Positions 6,769 to 15,850 are shown, counted from the stretch's first letter. The stretch is 64,000 bases of DNA from Prevotella herbatica (GCF_017347605.1 NZ_AP024484.1:3052501-3116500); one strand, 5' to 3'. Notes: generated from the sequence alone by a model not told the origin. A program made the numbers and translations.

Positions 6769-8253
6769 CTATGAATGTCTTATTAAATGTATCTCGTGAT
6801 CAATGCAGTTTGGTAGTTCTTCTTTATAGTGAGTCACTATAATCATAGTCTTATTGCATCTTTTGCAGAAAGTCTCTATGATATCTTTCACCATTCGTCT
6901 ATTTGTGTTGTCAAGTCCGTGTAGTGGCTCGTCAAGAATTAATAACTCAGGATCTTTTACAAATGCTCTTGCAAGAAGTACTAGTCTTTGTTCACCGCTA
7001 GATAGTTTAAGGAAAGTTCGATCTTGAATTTTATCAAGCCCGAATATTTTCATCCAGAATTTGCATTGTTCAAATTCTTCTTCAGATGGTTTCATGTACA
7101 GACCGACAGAATCTTTCATACCACTAGCTACAATTCTTATAGCGGGCATGTCACGTTGATAAGCACGGTGCATTTCAGGTGAAACATATCCTATATGTTT
7201 TTTGATATCCCATATACTCTCTCCGCTTCCGCGAGGATTATCAAATAGTGTTATGTTGCATGCGTAGCTTTGCGGGTTGTCAGCGCAAATCAAACTTAAC
7301 AGTGTTGACTTACCTGCGCCATTTTGTCCGCTGAGCGCCCAATGTTCTCCATTCATAACAGTCCAGTCCAATTTGTCAAGAATAGTTCGCTCGCCATATT
7401 TTATGCAAACCTGATCCATCTTAACAACTTCATTGGTATGATATTCGTTGCTTTTATAAGGTAAGTTTATTATTTCCTGTTCATATTCTTTACTTAGTAC
7501 TCTACTAGGTATAGCCTGACGATTATTGATATAATCCTCAAGTTTAACTTTTGGATATACTTTCATCTTCTTTACTTCAACAACATGTGTTATGAAATCT
7601 GGAATATCATCGCTTTTACTTAATACCAATATTATTTGCAGGGCATTCTCCAAAGACAATTCTTTTAATAATTCTTTCAGTTGATCTCTTGTGTTGGCGT
7701 CAAGACCAATAAAAGGGTTGTCCATTATTAATATTCTTGGATTGGCAAACAGGGTAGAGGCTAGTTTAAACTTTCTTAGTTCACCGCTTGACAACAAAAT
7801 AATATATTTATCCAATAGATGCTCTATGTGGAACATCTTGTATATATGCTTTTGTAGTTCTCTTCTTTTTGGTGTGTCCACTCCTGCCAAACTGTAAGCT
7901 TCTTCTAGTTTGTCACCAACGGTAGGAGTGTTTTCGTCAATTTCTTGTTGGTTCCATCTTTGTTGCAGGTAATATGTGCGGTCATTGTCACTTCCATAAC
8001 TATCACGGAAAGTTATGTATTTAATGTTGTCTGAAACAAGTGGTTTTTCACTTGGTGAGAAATCGTATTCCGGATCATGCATAAGCAGTGGATGTGTGCC
8101 AACAATAATGTCAACTAGCATTGATTTTCCCCCACCGTTTGGTCCGACGATAGCTATATGTTCGCCATCATTTGTTTCAAAGTTAACAGGTTCAGCCATA
8201 CGCCATTCTGGCATACGTGTTGTTCCATCCTGAATTTTGATAATCTTTTGCAT
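6769..8253 (-). CDS. Tandem ABC ATPase, ModF/PhrA-like
   Basis: 494 aa with two ABC nucleotide-binding domains and no membrane segment. Domain 1: Walker A GPNGGGKSMLVD, signature LSSGELRKFKLA, Walker B ILIMDNPFIGLD. Domain 2: Walker A GQNGAGKSTLLS, signature LSSGEQRLVLLA, Walker B LLILDEPLHGLD. The architecture fits ModF (molybdate-locus ATPase, 'photorepair PhrA'), whose exact role is unsettled. The catalytic Glu after Walker B is Asn in domain 1 and normal in domain 2, so only one site is expected to hydrolyse well. It is last in the rsmG-MBL-ruvC unit, 33 bp after ruvC. Confidence 0.85.
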   Translation of the reverse strand: MQKIIKIQDGTTRMPEWRMAEPVNFETNDGEHIAIVGPNGGGKSMLVDIIVGTHPLLMHDPEYDFSPSEKPLVSDNIKYITFRDSYGSDNDRTYYLQQRWNQQEIDENTPTVGDKLEEAYSLAGVDTPKRRELQKHIYKMFHIEHLLDKYIILLSSGELRKFKLASTLFANPRILIMDNPFIGLDANTRDQLKELLKELSLENALQIILVLSKSDDIPDFITHVVEVKKMKVYPKVKLEDYINNRQAIPSRVLSKEYEQEIINLPYKSNEYHTNEVVKMDQVCIKYGERTILDKLDWTVMNGEHWALSGQNGAGKSTLLSLICADNPQSYACNITLFDNPRGSGESIWDIKKHIGYVSPEMHRAYQRDMPAIRIVASGMKDSVGLYMKPSEEEFEQCKFWMKIFGLDKIQDRTFLKLSSGEQRLVLLARAFVKDPELLILDEPLHGLDNTNRRMVKDIIETFCKRCNKTMIIVTHYKEELPNCIDHEIHLIRHS

Positions 8254-8286
8254 GATAAGTCTCTATTTAAATCTTTATATTGTTCT

Positions 8287-8856
8287 TCAAGATTGAATTT
8301 TATCTTTGTTTTTTATGGCAAAATCTTTCCAATTGGAATAATGTTTGGCTTCTGTTGATGGTCTTCCCATTTGCATAAAATGACAATATGCAGCTCCGAG
8401 TGCGTCTGTTGCATCCATAAACTTAGGCATATCTTTCTCATCAATATTAAGAAGCCATTGAAGCATGCCTGCCACTTGTTCCTTAGATGCTTGCCCCATA
8501 CCGGTGATAGCCATTTTTATTTTTAATGGTGCATATTCATGTATTGGTATGTCTCTGCATATTGCGGCTGCAATTGCAACTCCTTGAGCTCGTCCTAGTT
8601 TTAGCATGGATTGTACGTTTTTGCCGAAGAAAGGAGCTTCAATAGCTAGTTCGTCAGGGAGGTATTCTTCTATCACACCCGTAACTCTTTCAAAAATTTT
8701 TCCTAGCCTAAGATATGGGTCACGTATCTTTCTCATATCAATGACCCCCATAGATATCATCTTGGCTTTGTTTCCTGTGACTTTTAGTACACCGTATCCC
8801 ATGACGTTAGTACCAGGATCAATGCCTAATATTATTTTATCAGTTTTTTTGTCCAT
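8287..8856 (-). CDS. ruvC: Crossover junction endodeoxyribonuclease RuvC
   Basis: 189 aa from MDKKTDK; an upstream in-frame ATG at 8871 would add five residues and overlap the preceding gene by 11 bp. RuvC resolves Holliday junctions with RuvAB. Acidic catalytic residues are visible in ILGIDPGT (first Asp), [11 protein letters not shown] (Glu) and [13 protein letters not shown] (C-terminal Asp pair). It is followed by [18 protein letters not shown], also typical. The C-terminus is longer than in E. coli, as usual for Bacteroidales. Confidence 0.95.
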   Translation of the reverse strand: MDKKTDKIILGIDPGTNVMGYGVLKVTGNKAKMISMGVIDMRKIRDPYLRLGKIFERVTGVIEEYLPDELAIEAPFFGKNVQSMLKLGRAQGVAIAAAICRDIPIHEYAPLKIKMAITGMGQASKEQVAGMLQWLLNIDEKDMPKFMDATDALGAAYCHFMQMGRPSTEAKHYSNWKDFAIKNKDKIQS

Positions 8857-8860
8857 ATAC

Positions 8861-9505
8861 TTATCTGTCAAGATATGGATTTTCTGCTAGTTCTTGTCCG
8901 ATAGATGTCTCTTCACCATGTCCAGGGAAGATACGTGTATTGTCGGGAAGTTGACAAATAATTCTAAGACTCTGTATAATCATGAATTTAGAACCTCCTT
9001 CAAAGTCTGTTCGCCCTATTGAATTATGGAATAGAGTGTCACCAGAGAATGCGACATGTTCTTTTTCACAATAAAAGAAAACGCTACCCGAAGAATGACC
9101 AGGCGTTTCTATGATAGTAAATGTGTGATTTCCAAACTTTACTGTATCTCTTCCCGTAAGATATTTTCCTACAGGTGGCATTTCGTAATCTAAATGGATG
9201 CCGGCGATAGATTCAGCCTGAGAATTCAGCTTATTCATCAGTTTCTCATCAGAAGAATGAACCTCAGGTTTTAATCCAAACTGTTCATAAATATAGGCAT
9301 TTCCAAAATTGTGATCAATATGTGCATGTGTAGCAATAAGATGCTTTGGCACAAGCTCGTTATCACTAATATATTCAGTAATAGCTTTCTTTTCCTCTTC
9401 CCAAAATGCACCACAATCGATGATAACACATTCTTTGGTCTCATCGTTAACAACGTAGCAGTTTTCCTGTAGCATGTTGCACGTAAAGCGTTTGATATTC
9501 AGCAT
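8861..9505 (-). CDS. MBL-fold metallo-hydrolase (glyoxalase II-like)
   Basis: 214 aa from [19 protein letters not shown]; the open frame reaches 9598, but the upstream part overlaps rsmG and reads like out-of-frame sequence. Metal ligands are the HxHxDH motif THAHIDHN, the later His in ETPGHSSGS, Asp in FSGDTLF and His in FPGHGEETS. Families of this form hydrolyse thioesters such as S-lactoylglutathione or similar small thiols; the substrate here is not known. It lies between rsmG and ruvC with 10-bp or smaller gaps. Confidence 0.9.
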   Translation of the reverse strand: MLNIKRFTCNMLQENCYVVNDETKECVIIDCGAFWEEEKKAITEYISDNELVPKHLIATHAHIDHNFGNAYIYEQFGLKPEVHSSDEKLMNKLNSQAESIAGIHLDYEMPPVGKYLTGRDTVKFGNHTFTIIETPGHSSGSVFFYCEKEHVAFSGDTLFHNSIGRTDFEGGSKFMIIQSLRIICQLPDNTRIFPGHGEETSIGQELAENPYLDR

Positions 9506-9515
9506 ATATTTAGAT

Positions 9516-10145
9516 TTAAGCCATTGGTAAATAAATAAGTTTCTTATCTTCCTTAAACCACTCCTCGTCAAACATGTCTTCAAGCGGCATGACGTCAATA
9601 ATATTCAGATATGGTTTAAGTTCTTCTTTAAGGTCACCGCCTTTAAGACAAAGTAGGCCATTAGGAAGTGCATTATTTTGTTTCTTGCTGATATTCTTTT
9701 GGATGATTTTTGTCAACAATGGCAATTGCATTACGGCACGACTCACAACGAAGTCATATTCTCCCTTTTCTTCTTCTCCGCGTCTATGCAATGCTTCTAC
9801 GTTTTGTAATCCCAATGCGTTTGCCACCTCATTGGCAACCATGATTTTCTTTCCAGTCCCATCAATAAGTCTGAATTTGCATTTTGGAAACATAATAGCT
9901 AAAGGTATACCAGGAAATCCGCCACCTGTTCCGAAATCAAGTATTCTGGAACCGTCTTTAAATCTTATAGCCTTCGCTATAGCTAGTGAATGTAATACGT
10001 GATGCTCATAAAGATTGTCTATATCTTTGCGAGATATAACGTTAATCTTTGCGTTCCAATCACGATATAAAGCATTAAGCATTTCAAACTGTTGCTTTTG
10101 CTTTTCGTTAAGCTCAGGAAAGTATTTTGTTATGATTTCTATCAT
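9516..10145 (-). CDS. rsmG: 16S rRNA m7G527 methyltransferase RsmG
   Basis: 209 aa. SAM-dependent methyltransferase that makes N7-methyl-G527 in 16S rRNA. The fold motif ILDFGTGGGFPGIPLAIMFP (about 68-87) and FRLIDGTGKKIMV are diagnostic, as is DFVVSRAVMQLPLL. The N-terminal helix region NEKQKQQFEMLNALYRDWN also fits. It is first in a minus-strand unit (rsmG, MBL, ruvC, ModF-like) whose promoter is probably the TAACTTTG box at 10255-10262. Confidence 0.95.
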   Translation of the reverse strand: MIEIITKYFPELNEKQKQQFEMLNALYRDWNAKINVISRKDIDNLYEHHVLHSLAIAKAIRFKDGSRILDFGTGGGFPGIPLAIMFPKCKFRLIDGTGKKIMVANEVANALGLQNVEALHRRGEEEKGEYDFVVSRAVMQLPLLTKIIQKNISKKQNNALPNGLLCLKGGDLKEELKPYLNIIDVMPLEDMFDEEWFKEDKKLIYLPMA

Positions 10146-10253
10146 GTGTTATATATTTACTCTATATTTATGATAATGTAATAATTATAAGAACGTGACG
10201 ATTGTATAATTAAAGTTACTATATGCACAATTATCAAATTCATTATAATAGGG

Positions 10254-10284
10254 GCAAAGTTACAAAGAAAATTTGTAACTTTGC
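10254..10284. promoter_or_regulatory. Palindromic divergent promoter (rsmG unit / HAD gene)
   Basis: GCAAAGTTACAAA (10254-10266) and TTTGTAACTTTGC (10272-10284) are perfect 13-bp inverted repeats around GAAAA. Each arm carries a TAACTTTG -7 box, facing away from each other: plus strand at 10276-10283 toward the HAD gene at 10310, minus strand at 10255-10262 toward rsmG at 10145. The two boxes are only 13 bp apart, so the polymerases could not bind at the same time. Confidence 0.65.
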
Positions 10285-10309
10285 ATAGCAATTACAATAA
10301 AAAGGTAAA

Positions 10310-10969
10310 ATGATAGATAATGAAATCGCAGAACTTAAAGCCGCTCTATTTGATTTAGATGGAGTGATTTTCGACACCGAGCCACAATACACAAACTTCT
10401 GGCGTAGTCAGTGTCAACTTTACCATCCGGAGATTCCTGGATTGGAGAATGATATAAAAGGACAGACTCTTGTTCAAATTTATGATAAGTATTTTGATGA
10501 TGTAAAAGATCAGCAACCAATTATTACACAGCGACTTAATGAATTTGAAAAGACAATGAGCTTTCCATTTATTGATGGTGTTGAGGCTTTTATCCTCGAT
10601 TTGCGTGCTCATGGAATAAAGACTGCTATTGTGACAAGTAGCAATATTGAAAAAATGAATAATGTGTATGCACAGCATCACAACTTCAGAAGTATGTTTG
10701 ATCGCATTTTGACAAGTGAGGATTTTTGTGCAAGTAAACCTGATCCTGATCCTTATTTGAAAGGTGCAGAATGTGTTGGTGTAAAGCCTGAGGAATGTGC
10801 TGGCTTTGAAGATAGTTTTAATGGTTTGAAATCTGTTAGGGCTGCTCATGAATTCACTATAGGACTGTCAACAACTAATACAGCCGAAAGTATAAAAGAA
10901 TATTCTGATATAGTTATTGAAAACTATATTAATGTTGATTATGAATGGCTGATAGAAAAATTTCATTAA
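10310..10969 (+). CDS. HAD-superfamily phosphatase/phosphomutase-like hydrolase
   Basis: 219 aa. HAD motifs: LFDLDGVIFDTEP (Asp nucleophile and acid/base), IVTSSN (motif II), SKPDPDPYLKGA (motif III Lys) and GFEDSFNGLKS (motif IV). The cap helices inserted after motif I and the overall length match the beta-phosphoglucomutase/YcjU-type subgroup. The natural substrate, probably a sugar or nucleotide phosphate, cannot be assigned. It is a single gene between divergent and downstream promoters. Confidence 0.9.
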   Translation: MIDNEIAELKAALFDLDGVIFDTEPQYTNFWRSQCQLYHPEIPGLENDIKGQTLVQIYDKYFDDVKDQQPIITQRLNEFEKTMSFPFIDGVEAFILDLRAHGIKTAIVTSSNIEKMNNVYAQHHNFRSMFDRILTSEDFCASKPDPDPYLKGAECVGVKPEECAGFEDSFNGLKSVRAAHEFTIGLSTTNTAESIKEYSDIVIENYINVDYEWLIEKFH

Positions 10970-10976
10970 CATTTGT

Positions 10977-11007
10977 TTTGCAATCTCCATCAATTGATGT
11001 AATTTTG
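10977..11007 (+). promoter_or_regulatory. panB promoter
   Basis: TTTG (10977-10980), 19-bp spacer, TAATTTTG (11000-11007); the start codon follows at 11030. Confidence 0.7.
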
Positions 11008-11029
11008 CACTCAAAATAAAATATATATA

Positions 11030-11848
11030 ATGGGATACTTATCTACTGATAAAAAGAAGATTACTTCTAAGACATTTGTTGATATGAAGCAAGCTGGTGA
11101 AAAAATCACGATGCTTACCTCTTACGATTTTACGACAGCCAGCATTATAGATGCAGCAGGAATAGATGGAATATTAATAGGTGATTCTGCTTCAAACGTA
11201 ATGGCTGGTAATGATGATACAATTCCAATCACCGTAGATCAGATGATTTATCATGCGCGTTCAGTTGCTCGTGCATGTAAGCATTGTCTGGTTGTTTGTG
11301 ATATGCCTTTTGGTAGCTATCAGATTAGTAGGGAAGATGGTGTACGCAATGCCATAAAGATTATGAAGGAATCTGGTGTTGATGCTTTGAAACTTGAAGG
11401 TGGTATAGAAATTATTGATACGATAAAGGGAATTATTGATGCAGGAATACCTGTTATAGGACATTTAGGATTGACACCTCAAAGTATTCATAAATTTGGT
11501 GGTTATGGATTAAGAGCCAAAGAAGAGGCTGAGGCAGAGAAACTGTTATCAGATGCTCGTGCATTAGATGAAGTTGGATGTTTTGGTATTACTTTAGAGA
11601 AGGTTCCTGCAAAATTGGCTGATGAGGTAACAAAAGCTGTAAGTTGCGCAACTATTGGTATTGGTGCTGGGAGTGGAACTGATGGTCAAGTACTTGTTTA
11701 TGCAGATGCTTTAGGAATGACACAAGGATTTAAACCAAAGTTCCTTCGTCATTTTGCTGATGTTAACAAATGCATGACAGATGGTGTTCAGGAATATATT
11801 CGTACAGTTAAGGAATCTTCGTTCCCTAATGTAGACGAAAGCTATTGA
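11030..11848 (+). CDS. panB: 3-methyl-2-oxobutanoate hydroxymethyltransferase
   Basis: 272 aa, usual length. It catalyses the first committed step of pantothenate synthesis, forming ketopantoate from alpha-ketoisovalerate and methylene-tetrahydrofolate. Motifs: ITMLTSYDFTTASIID, GILIGDSASNVMAG (Mg-binding Asp), VCDMPFGSYQ, VDALKLEGG, PVIGHLGLTPQSIH, FGITLEKVPA (catalytic Glu region) and TIGIGAGSGTDGQVLV. It is transcribed alone from its own promoter; panC and panD are not nearby. Confidence 0.97.
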   Translation: MGYLSTDKKKITSKTFVDMKQAGEKITMLTSYDFTTASIIDAAGIDGILIGDSASNVMAGNDDTIPITVDQMIYHARSVARACKHCLVVCDMPFGSYQISREDGVRNAIKIMKESGVDALKLEGGIEIIDTIKGIIDAGIPVIGHLGLTPQSIHKFGGYGLRAKEEAEAEKLLSDARALDEVGCFGITLEKVPAKLADEVTKAVSCATIGIGAGSGTDGQVLVYADALGMTQGFKPKFLRHFADVNKCMTDGVQEYIRTVKESSFPNVDESY

Positions 11849-11950
11849 ACTATTTAATGGCACCATATTATTGTCATTAATTCTTGATAATTTATTTGTT
11901 CATCAATGGTATATGCAAAATAAAATTCTTTAGTTTGCGTTATATCACTG

Positions 11951-13372
11951 ATGAACAAAATCATAACATTTATTTTATTGACTTTTGGTTTGTTATTTTT
12001 GTCATGCAATGATGATGAGAGGTTTTCTACATCTACGGCAGACAAACTGACATTCTCTGGCGATATCATATCTCTTGATACCGTGTTTTCGACTATTCCT
12101 TCTTCTACAAAATCTTTTTGGGTTTACAATAAGAATAATGCAGGAATAAGATGTAGTAACATTAGATTGGAGTCTGGAAACCAAACAGGATTTAGAGTCA
12201 ATGTTAATGGTTTGTATCTTAATTCGACGAATGGATATCGTGCAAATGATGTCATGTTATATCATGGTGATAGTTTGCGTATCTTTGTAGAAGTAACGTC
12301 TCCCGTAAATAATGAGGTTACACCTAAAAAGATTTCAGACAATCTTATATTTCAACTTGAAAGTGGAGTAGAGCAGAATATTAAATTGCAGGCTTGGTCA
12401 TGGGATGCGACAAAAATATCTTCATTACATGTTAATAATGATACTACTATAGATGGTAGTTCCAGACCAATATTGGTTTCTGGTGGAATAACCATAGCTA
12501 AGGGCGCTGTACTAAATATTGCAGCTGGTTCAGTACTTTACTTTGATTCAGCTGTTGGAATTGATGTTTATGGACGCCTTCATATAGAGGGTCGTAGCGA
12601 CAACGAGGTTGTCATTCGTGGTAGTCGTCTTGATAAAATGTTTGACTATTTGCCATACGATCGTATGAGTGGTCAATGGAAAGGTGTTCATTTTTATGAA
12701 TCTTCTTATGGTAACTCAATAAAGTATTGTGATATTCATAGTGCTTTTAATGGAATCGTCTGTGATAGTAGTGATGTAGATAATGTAAAGCTAAATATAG
12801 AAGAATCAACTATTCATAATTGTCAGGGATATGGATTGAAGTCTGTAAACAGTAATATAGCTTTGTTGAACACCCAGATAACCAACACGTTGAATAATTG
12901 TATTTATATTGATGGTGGAAAGGCGATTATAAATGCCTGTACTATAGCTCAGTTCTATCCATTTGATTCTAATCGTGATGTAGCTTTCTGTTTTCTTTCA
13001 AATCATGCTCTGAAATCTATGTCTGTATACAATAGTCTTATTACTGGATATGCAGACGATCAATTGTATGGGGGGAAGACGGCAGGTAAGGATTTTAATT
13101 ATAAATTCAGTAATAGTATTATAAGGACCCCAGTTGTTTCAACCTCTGATAGTGTTTATTTTAGTAATGTTATTTATGAGTCTACTGTTAATGCTGATAG
13201 TGTGGGGAAAAATCATTTTGTTAAAATAGATGCAGACAATCAGTATTATGATTTCCATCTCTCAGCTAAATCTGCCGCAATAAATAAAGCTGATAAAACA
13301 ACAGCTCCAACTTCTGATCGCAATGGTAAAAAACGCATTGGTATTCCAGATGTCGGAGCTTATGAGTATTAA
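11951..13372 (+). CDS. Right-handed beta-helix lipoprotein (choice-of-anchor Q type)
   Basis: 473 aa with an SPII signal peptide (MNKIITFILLTFGLLFLSC, lipobox Cys19). Repeated short strands with Asn/Asp turns in the central part (SYGNSIKYCDIHSAFNGIVC, LNIEESTIHNCQGYGLKSVN, LLNTQITNTLNNCIYIDGG) form a parallel beta-helix, and the end DRNGKKRIGIPDVGAYEY is the common C-terminus of Bacteroidetes beta-helix/'choice-of-anchor Q' proteins. It should sit in the outer membrane, possibly surface exposed. A polysaccharide-related role is conceivable but no catalytic residues are apparent. Confidence 0.85.
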   Translation: MNKIITFILLTFGLLFLSCNDDERFSTSTADKLTFSGDIISLDTVFSTIPSSTKSFWVYNKNNAGIRCSNIRLESGNQTGFRVNVNGLYLNSTNGYRANDVMLYHGDSLRIFVEVTSPVNNEVTPKKISDNLIFQLESGVEQNIKLQAWSWDATKISSLHVNNDTTIDGSSRPILVSGGITIAKGAVLNIAAGSVLYFDSAVGIDVYGRLHIEGRSDNEVVIRGSRLDKMFDYLPYDRMSGQWKGVHFYESSYGNSIKYCDIHSAFNGIVCDSSDVDNVKLNIEESTIHNCQGYGLKSVNSNIALLNTQITNTLNNCIYIDGGKAIINACTIAQFYPFDSNRDVAFCFLSNHALKSMSVYNSLITGYADDQLYGGKTAGKDFNYKFSNSIIRTPVVSTSDSVYFSNVIYESTVNADSVGKNHFVKIDADNQYYDFHLSAKSAAINKADKTTAPTSDRNGKKRIGIPDVGAYEY

Positions 13373-13391
13373 TCTATTGTGTCTAAATATC

Positions 13392-14603
13392 TTATTTGTC
13401 GCTATATCCTTTTGCTAATCCACCTTCTCCTGTCTCCTTGTAAAGTGAAGGTAAATCATGTCCTGTTTGCTTCATGACGTTAACAACTCGGTCAAAACTT
13501 ACACGGTGACTTCCGTCACTGAATGATGCATATAATTGTGCGTCGAGAGCACGTGTGGCAGCAAAGGCATTTCTTTCGATGCATGGAATCTGAACTAGTC
13601 CGCATACAGGATCACATGTCATGCCTAAATGGTGTTCTAGTCCCATTTCTGCAGCGTACTCAATCTGTGCTGGACTACCGCCGAAAATCTGGCATGCAGC
13701 TGCGGAAGCCATAGCACAGGCGACTCCAACCTCACCTTGACATCCAACTTCAGCTCCGCTTATCGAAGCATTCTTCTTTACTATACTACCAAACAGTCCA
13801 GCAGTTGCAAGAGCTCGTATAATTCTATTGTCGCTGAAGTTGTGAGATTTGTATATGTGATACAGTACTGCAGGTACTACACCGCATGCACCACAAGTAG
13901 GAGCTGTGACAATCACACCTCCTGATGCATTTTCTTCACTTACAGCTAAAGCATAAGAATAAACCAATCCACGGCTTTGTAACGATTGTTTGTAGCCGCT
14001 AGCCTTAACATTATATGTTGAAGCTTTTCTCGGTAGGTGAAGTGGGCCAGGAAGAACACCTTCATGATTTAATCCCCTTTCTACTGAATCTTTCATTACC
14101 TGCCATATCTGTAGAAGATAATCGTTTATATCATCATCTTCATGAATGTCTACATATTCCCAATAACTGCAACCAGTGTTATCACACCATTGTTTGATTT
14201 CATCAAGAGAGTTAAGAGGATATACATCTTTTGTTCGGAAATAGTCATCGTCTCCTTTCCCCTCAGACAATGCACCACCACCAACACTATAGACAGTCCA
14301 GTCATCAATGGGTTTCCCGTCAATGTCGTAAGCTACGAATTTCATTCCATTAGGATGAAATGGAAGAAACGTTCTAGGTTTCCATGAAATCTGGACCGGT
14401 GCAATAGGACGTAATACATCCTCAATAGCAATGTCGGTCATGTGTCCTCTTCCGGTTGCAGCAAGTGAACCGTATAGAATAACGTTGAATGAAGATGCAT
14501 CTTTGTGGCGTTCTGCAAAGATGGTTGCTGCTTTTTGAGGCCCCATAGTGTGACTACTAGAAGGACCTATGCCAATGCGAAAAATTTCCTTAATAGATTC
14601 CAT
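13392..14603 (-). CDS. sdaA: L-serine ammonia-lyase, single-chain
   Basis: 403 aa, a fused beta-plus-alpha enzyme deaminating L-serine to pyruvate and ammonia with a 4Fe-4S cluster. Motifs: IGPSSSHTMGPQKAA at 12-26 (substrate loop of the beta part), TAPTCGACGVVPAVLYHI (first cluster Cys), SGAEVGCQGEVGVACAMA (cluster Cys) and GMTCDPVCGLVQIPCIERN (remaining Cys). The length and intact cysteines point to an active enzyme. It lies directly upstream of the tRNA cluster terminator and is likely transcribed alone. Confidence 0.95.
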   Translation of the reverse strand: MESIKEIFRIGIGPSSSHTMGPQKAATIFAERHKDASSFNVILYGSLAATGRGHMTDIAIEDVLRPIAPVQISWKPRTFLPFHPNGMKFVAYDIDGKPIDDWTVYSVGGGALSEGKGDDDYFRTKDVYPLNSLDEIKQWCDNTGCSYWEYVDIHEDDDINDYLLQIWQVMKDSVERGLNHEGVLPGPLHLPRKASTYNVKASGYKQSLQSRGLVYSYALAVSEENASGGVIVTAPTCGACGVVPAVLYHIYKSHNFSDNRIIRALATAGLFGSIVKKNASISGAEVGCQGEVGVACAMASAAACQIFGGSPAQIEYAAEMGLEHHLGMTCDPVCGLVQIPCIERNAFAATRALDAQLYASFSDGSHRVSFDRVVNVMKQTGHDLPSLYKETGEGGLAKGYSDK

Positions 14604-14623
14604 TGTCTAAAGCTTTAAAAATG

Positions 14624-14657
14624 AAAAAAGCCCACAAATCTTAAGATTTGCAGGACT
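14624..14657 (-). terminator. Terminator of the tRNA-Ser/tRNA-Glu unit
   Basis: On the minus strand, GTCC.GCAAATCTT / AAGATTTG.GGGC forms a stem followed by a run of six T. Confidence 0.8.
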
Positions 14658-14662
14658 TGTTG

Positions 14663-14734
14663 TAGTCGATAGGGGAATCGAACCCCTATGCCAAGATTGA
14701 GAATCTTGTATCCTAACCATTAGATGAATCGACC
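14663..14734 (-). tRNA. tRNA-Glu (CTC)
   Basis: Acceptor GGTCGAT/ATCGACT (G-U at the first pair, as in other Bacteroidetes tRNA-Glu), anticodon stem CAAGA/TCTTG with loop TTCTCAA, anticodon CTC, T-loop TTCGATT. CCA not encoded. It reads GAG only. Confidence 0.92.
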
Positions 14735-14759
14735 ATTGTGCATTCTTGAACTTTGCGTG

Positions 14760-14846
14760 CGGAAGGAGGGGGATTCGAACCCCCGGTACGATTACTCGCA
14801 CGGCAGTTTAGCAAACTGCTGGTTTCAGCCACTCACCCATCCTTCC
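14760..14846 (-). tRNA. tRNA-Ser (GCT)
   Basis: Long variable arm (87 nt), acceptor GGAAGGA/TCCTTCC, anticodon stem GCAGT/ACTGC with loop TTGCTAA, anticodon GCT, discriminator G. Confidence 0.95.
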
Positions 14847-14898
14847 AATAAGGATTGATATCGTTACCGATAAACAAGCATTGTTCTTAAATGCGGTG

Positions 14899-14906
14899 CA
14901 AAGGTA
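14899..14906 (-). promoter_or_regulatory. -7 box of the tRNA-Ser/Glu unit
   Basis: Minus-strand TACCTTTG followed by C, 53 bp before tRNA-Ser; the same box stands before the other tRNA units. Confidence 0.65.
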
Positions 14907-15061
14907 ATTCTATTTTCCTATATTACCAAATCTTTTAGCTATTTTTTTTGAAAAAAGTTTCATTAAAAATGTATTATATTGAAAATCAGTATGGTTAGCG
15001 ATTTTATCTTTTAGGAGAAAACGTGAGTTGGCAGAATAGGATAGAGAAAGTATATGTAAAT

Positions 15062-15091
15062 AAAAAGAGAGAGAACAAAAGTTCTCTCTCT
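15062..15091 (-). terminator. Terminator of the tRNA-Lys unit
   Basis: Minus strand: perfect 11-bp stem AGAGAGAGAAC / GTTCTCTCTCT, TTTT loop, then TTTT. Confidence 0.85.
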
Positions 15092-15097
15092 GATTTG

Positions 15098-15170
15098 TGC
15101 GCCCTTAGGGATTCGAACCCTAGACCCACTGATTAAGAGTCAGTTGCTCTACCAACTGAGCTAAGGGCGC
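15098..15170 (-). tRNA. tRNA-Lys (CTT), copy 1
   Basis: Acceptor GCGCCCT/AGGGCGC, anticodon stem ACTGA/TCAGT with loop CTCTTAA, anticodon CTT, discriminator A. CCA not encoded. Confidence 0.95.
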
Positions 15171-15203
15171 TTGGTGCAATTTGTTGTTTCTGAGTTGTGT
15201 TTG

Positions 15204-15276
15204 TGCGCCCTTAGGGATTCGAACCCTAGACCCACTGATTAAGAGTCAGTTGCTCTACCAACTGAGCTAAGGGCGC
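15204..15276 (-). tRNA. tRNA-Lys (CTT), copy 2
   Basis: Identical to the copy at 15098-15170; transcribed first in the pair. Confidence 0.95.
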
Positions 15277-15318
15277 ATATTAAACTCTCCCAGAAATCAT
15301 ATTTCTGAATTGCGTGTG

Positions 15319-15326
15319 CAAAGGTA
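15319..15326 (-). promoter_or_regulatory. -7 box of the tRNA-Lys unit
   Basis: Minus-strand TACCTTTG followed by C, 43 bp upstream of the first tRNA-Lys. Confidence 0.65.
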
Positions 15327-15406
15327 CGTCCTTTTTTATTAATTGCCAAATCTTTTAGAGACTTTTTTCAAAAAAATATTAATTGGTATTTATAAAGTTG
15401 TGTATA

Positions 15407-15850
15407 TTAACGCTTTATAAATTTAATAATTGTGCTGTTGTCTTGTAGTAGATATATACCGGTATTTAGTTTGCTTATATCTATAAATGTTTGATCATTA
15501 TTTGTAGGCATGTCCTGAATTTTTTTACCTTCAACATTGTATATATTAATATTAGATCCACCTTTTGTACCACTTACAATTATACTATTGTCATAAATAC
15601 CTCCAATAGATGCAATGTAAGCTTTGTCGATGTCATAATTAGAAACTAGTTTTGCCATTGTTGCCGCAAGTTTGTTTGTCATTATAGTGTTGTCACTCCA
15701 ATGTAGCGTTATGATAGAATCCTCATAACTTATTTCTGTAACGCTCTTCTCTGCTTTGTTTCCATTAATGCTAATCGCACTTTTATCACTTCCGGCAAAT
15801 GTGTTTGTCGAAATGAATAGCGTCAAAAATATGGCAATAATGTGTTTCAT
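15407..15850 (-). CDS. Secreted protein with T9SS-like C-terminal tail
   Basis: 147 aa from MKHIIAIF (an in-frame ATG two codons upstream is equally possible). A signal peptide MKHIIAIFLTLFISTNTFAG is followed by a short unknown domain and a C-terminal segment INIYNVEGKKIQDMPT...IDISKLNTGIYLLQ...IIKFIKR, which has the beta-sandwich pattern of the Por secretion (T9SS type A) sorting tail. The region before the tail is under 80 residues, too short for a usual cargo enzyme. Function unknown; monocistronic between two tRNA units. Confidence 0.75.
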   Translation of the reverse strand: MKHIIAIFLTLFISTNTFAGSDKSAISINGNKAEKSVTEISYEDSIITLHWSDNTIMTNKLAATMAKLVSNYDIDKAYIASIGGIYDNSIIVSGTKGGSNINIYNVEGKKIQDMPTNNDQTFIDISKLNTGIYLLQDNSTIIKFIKR

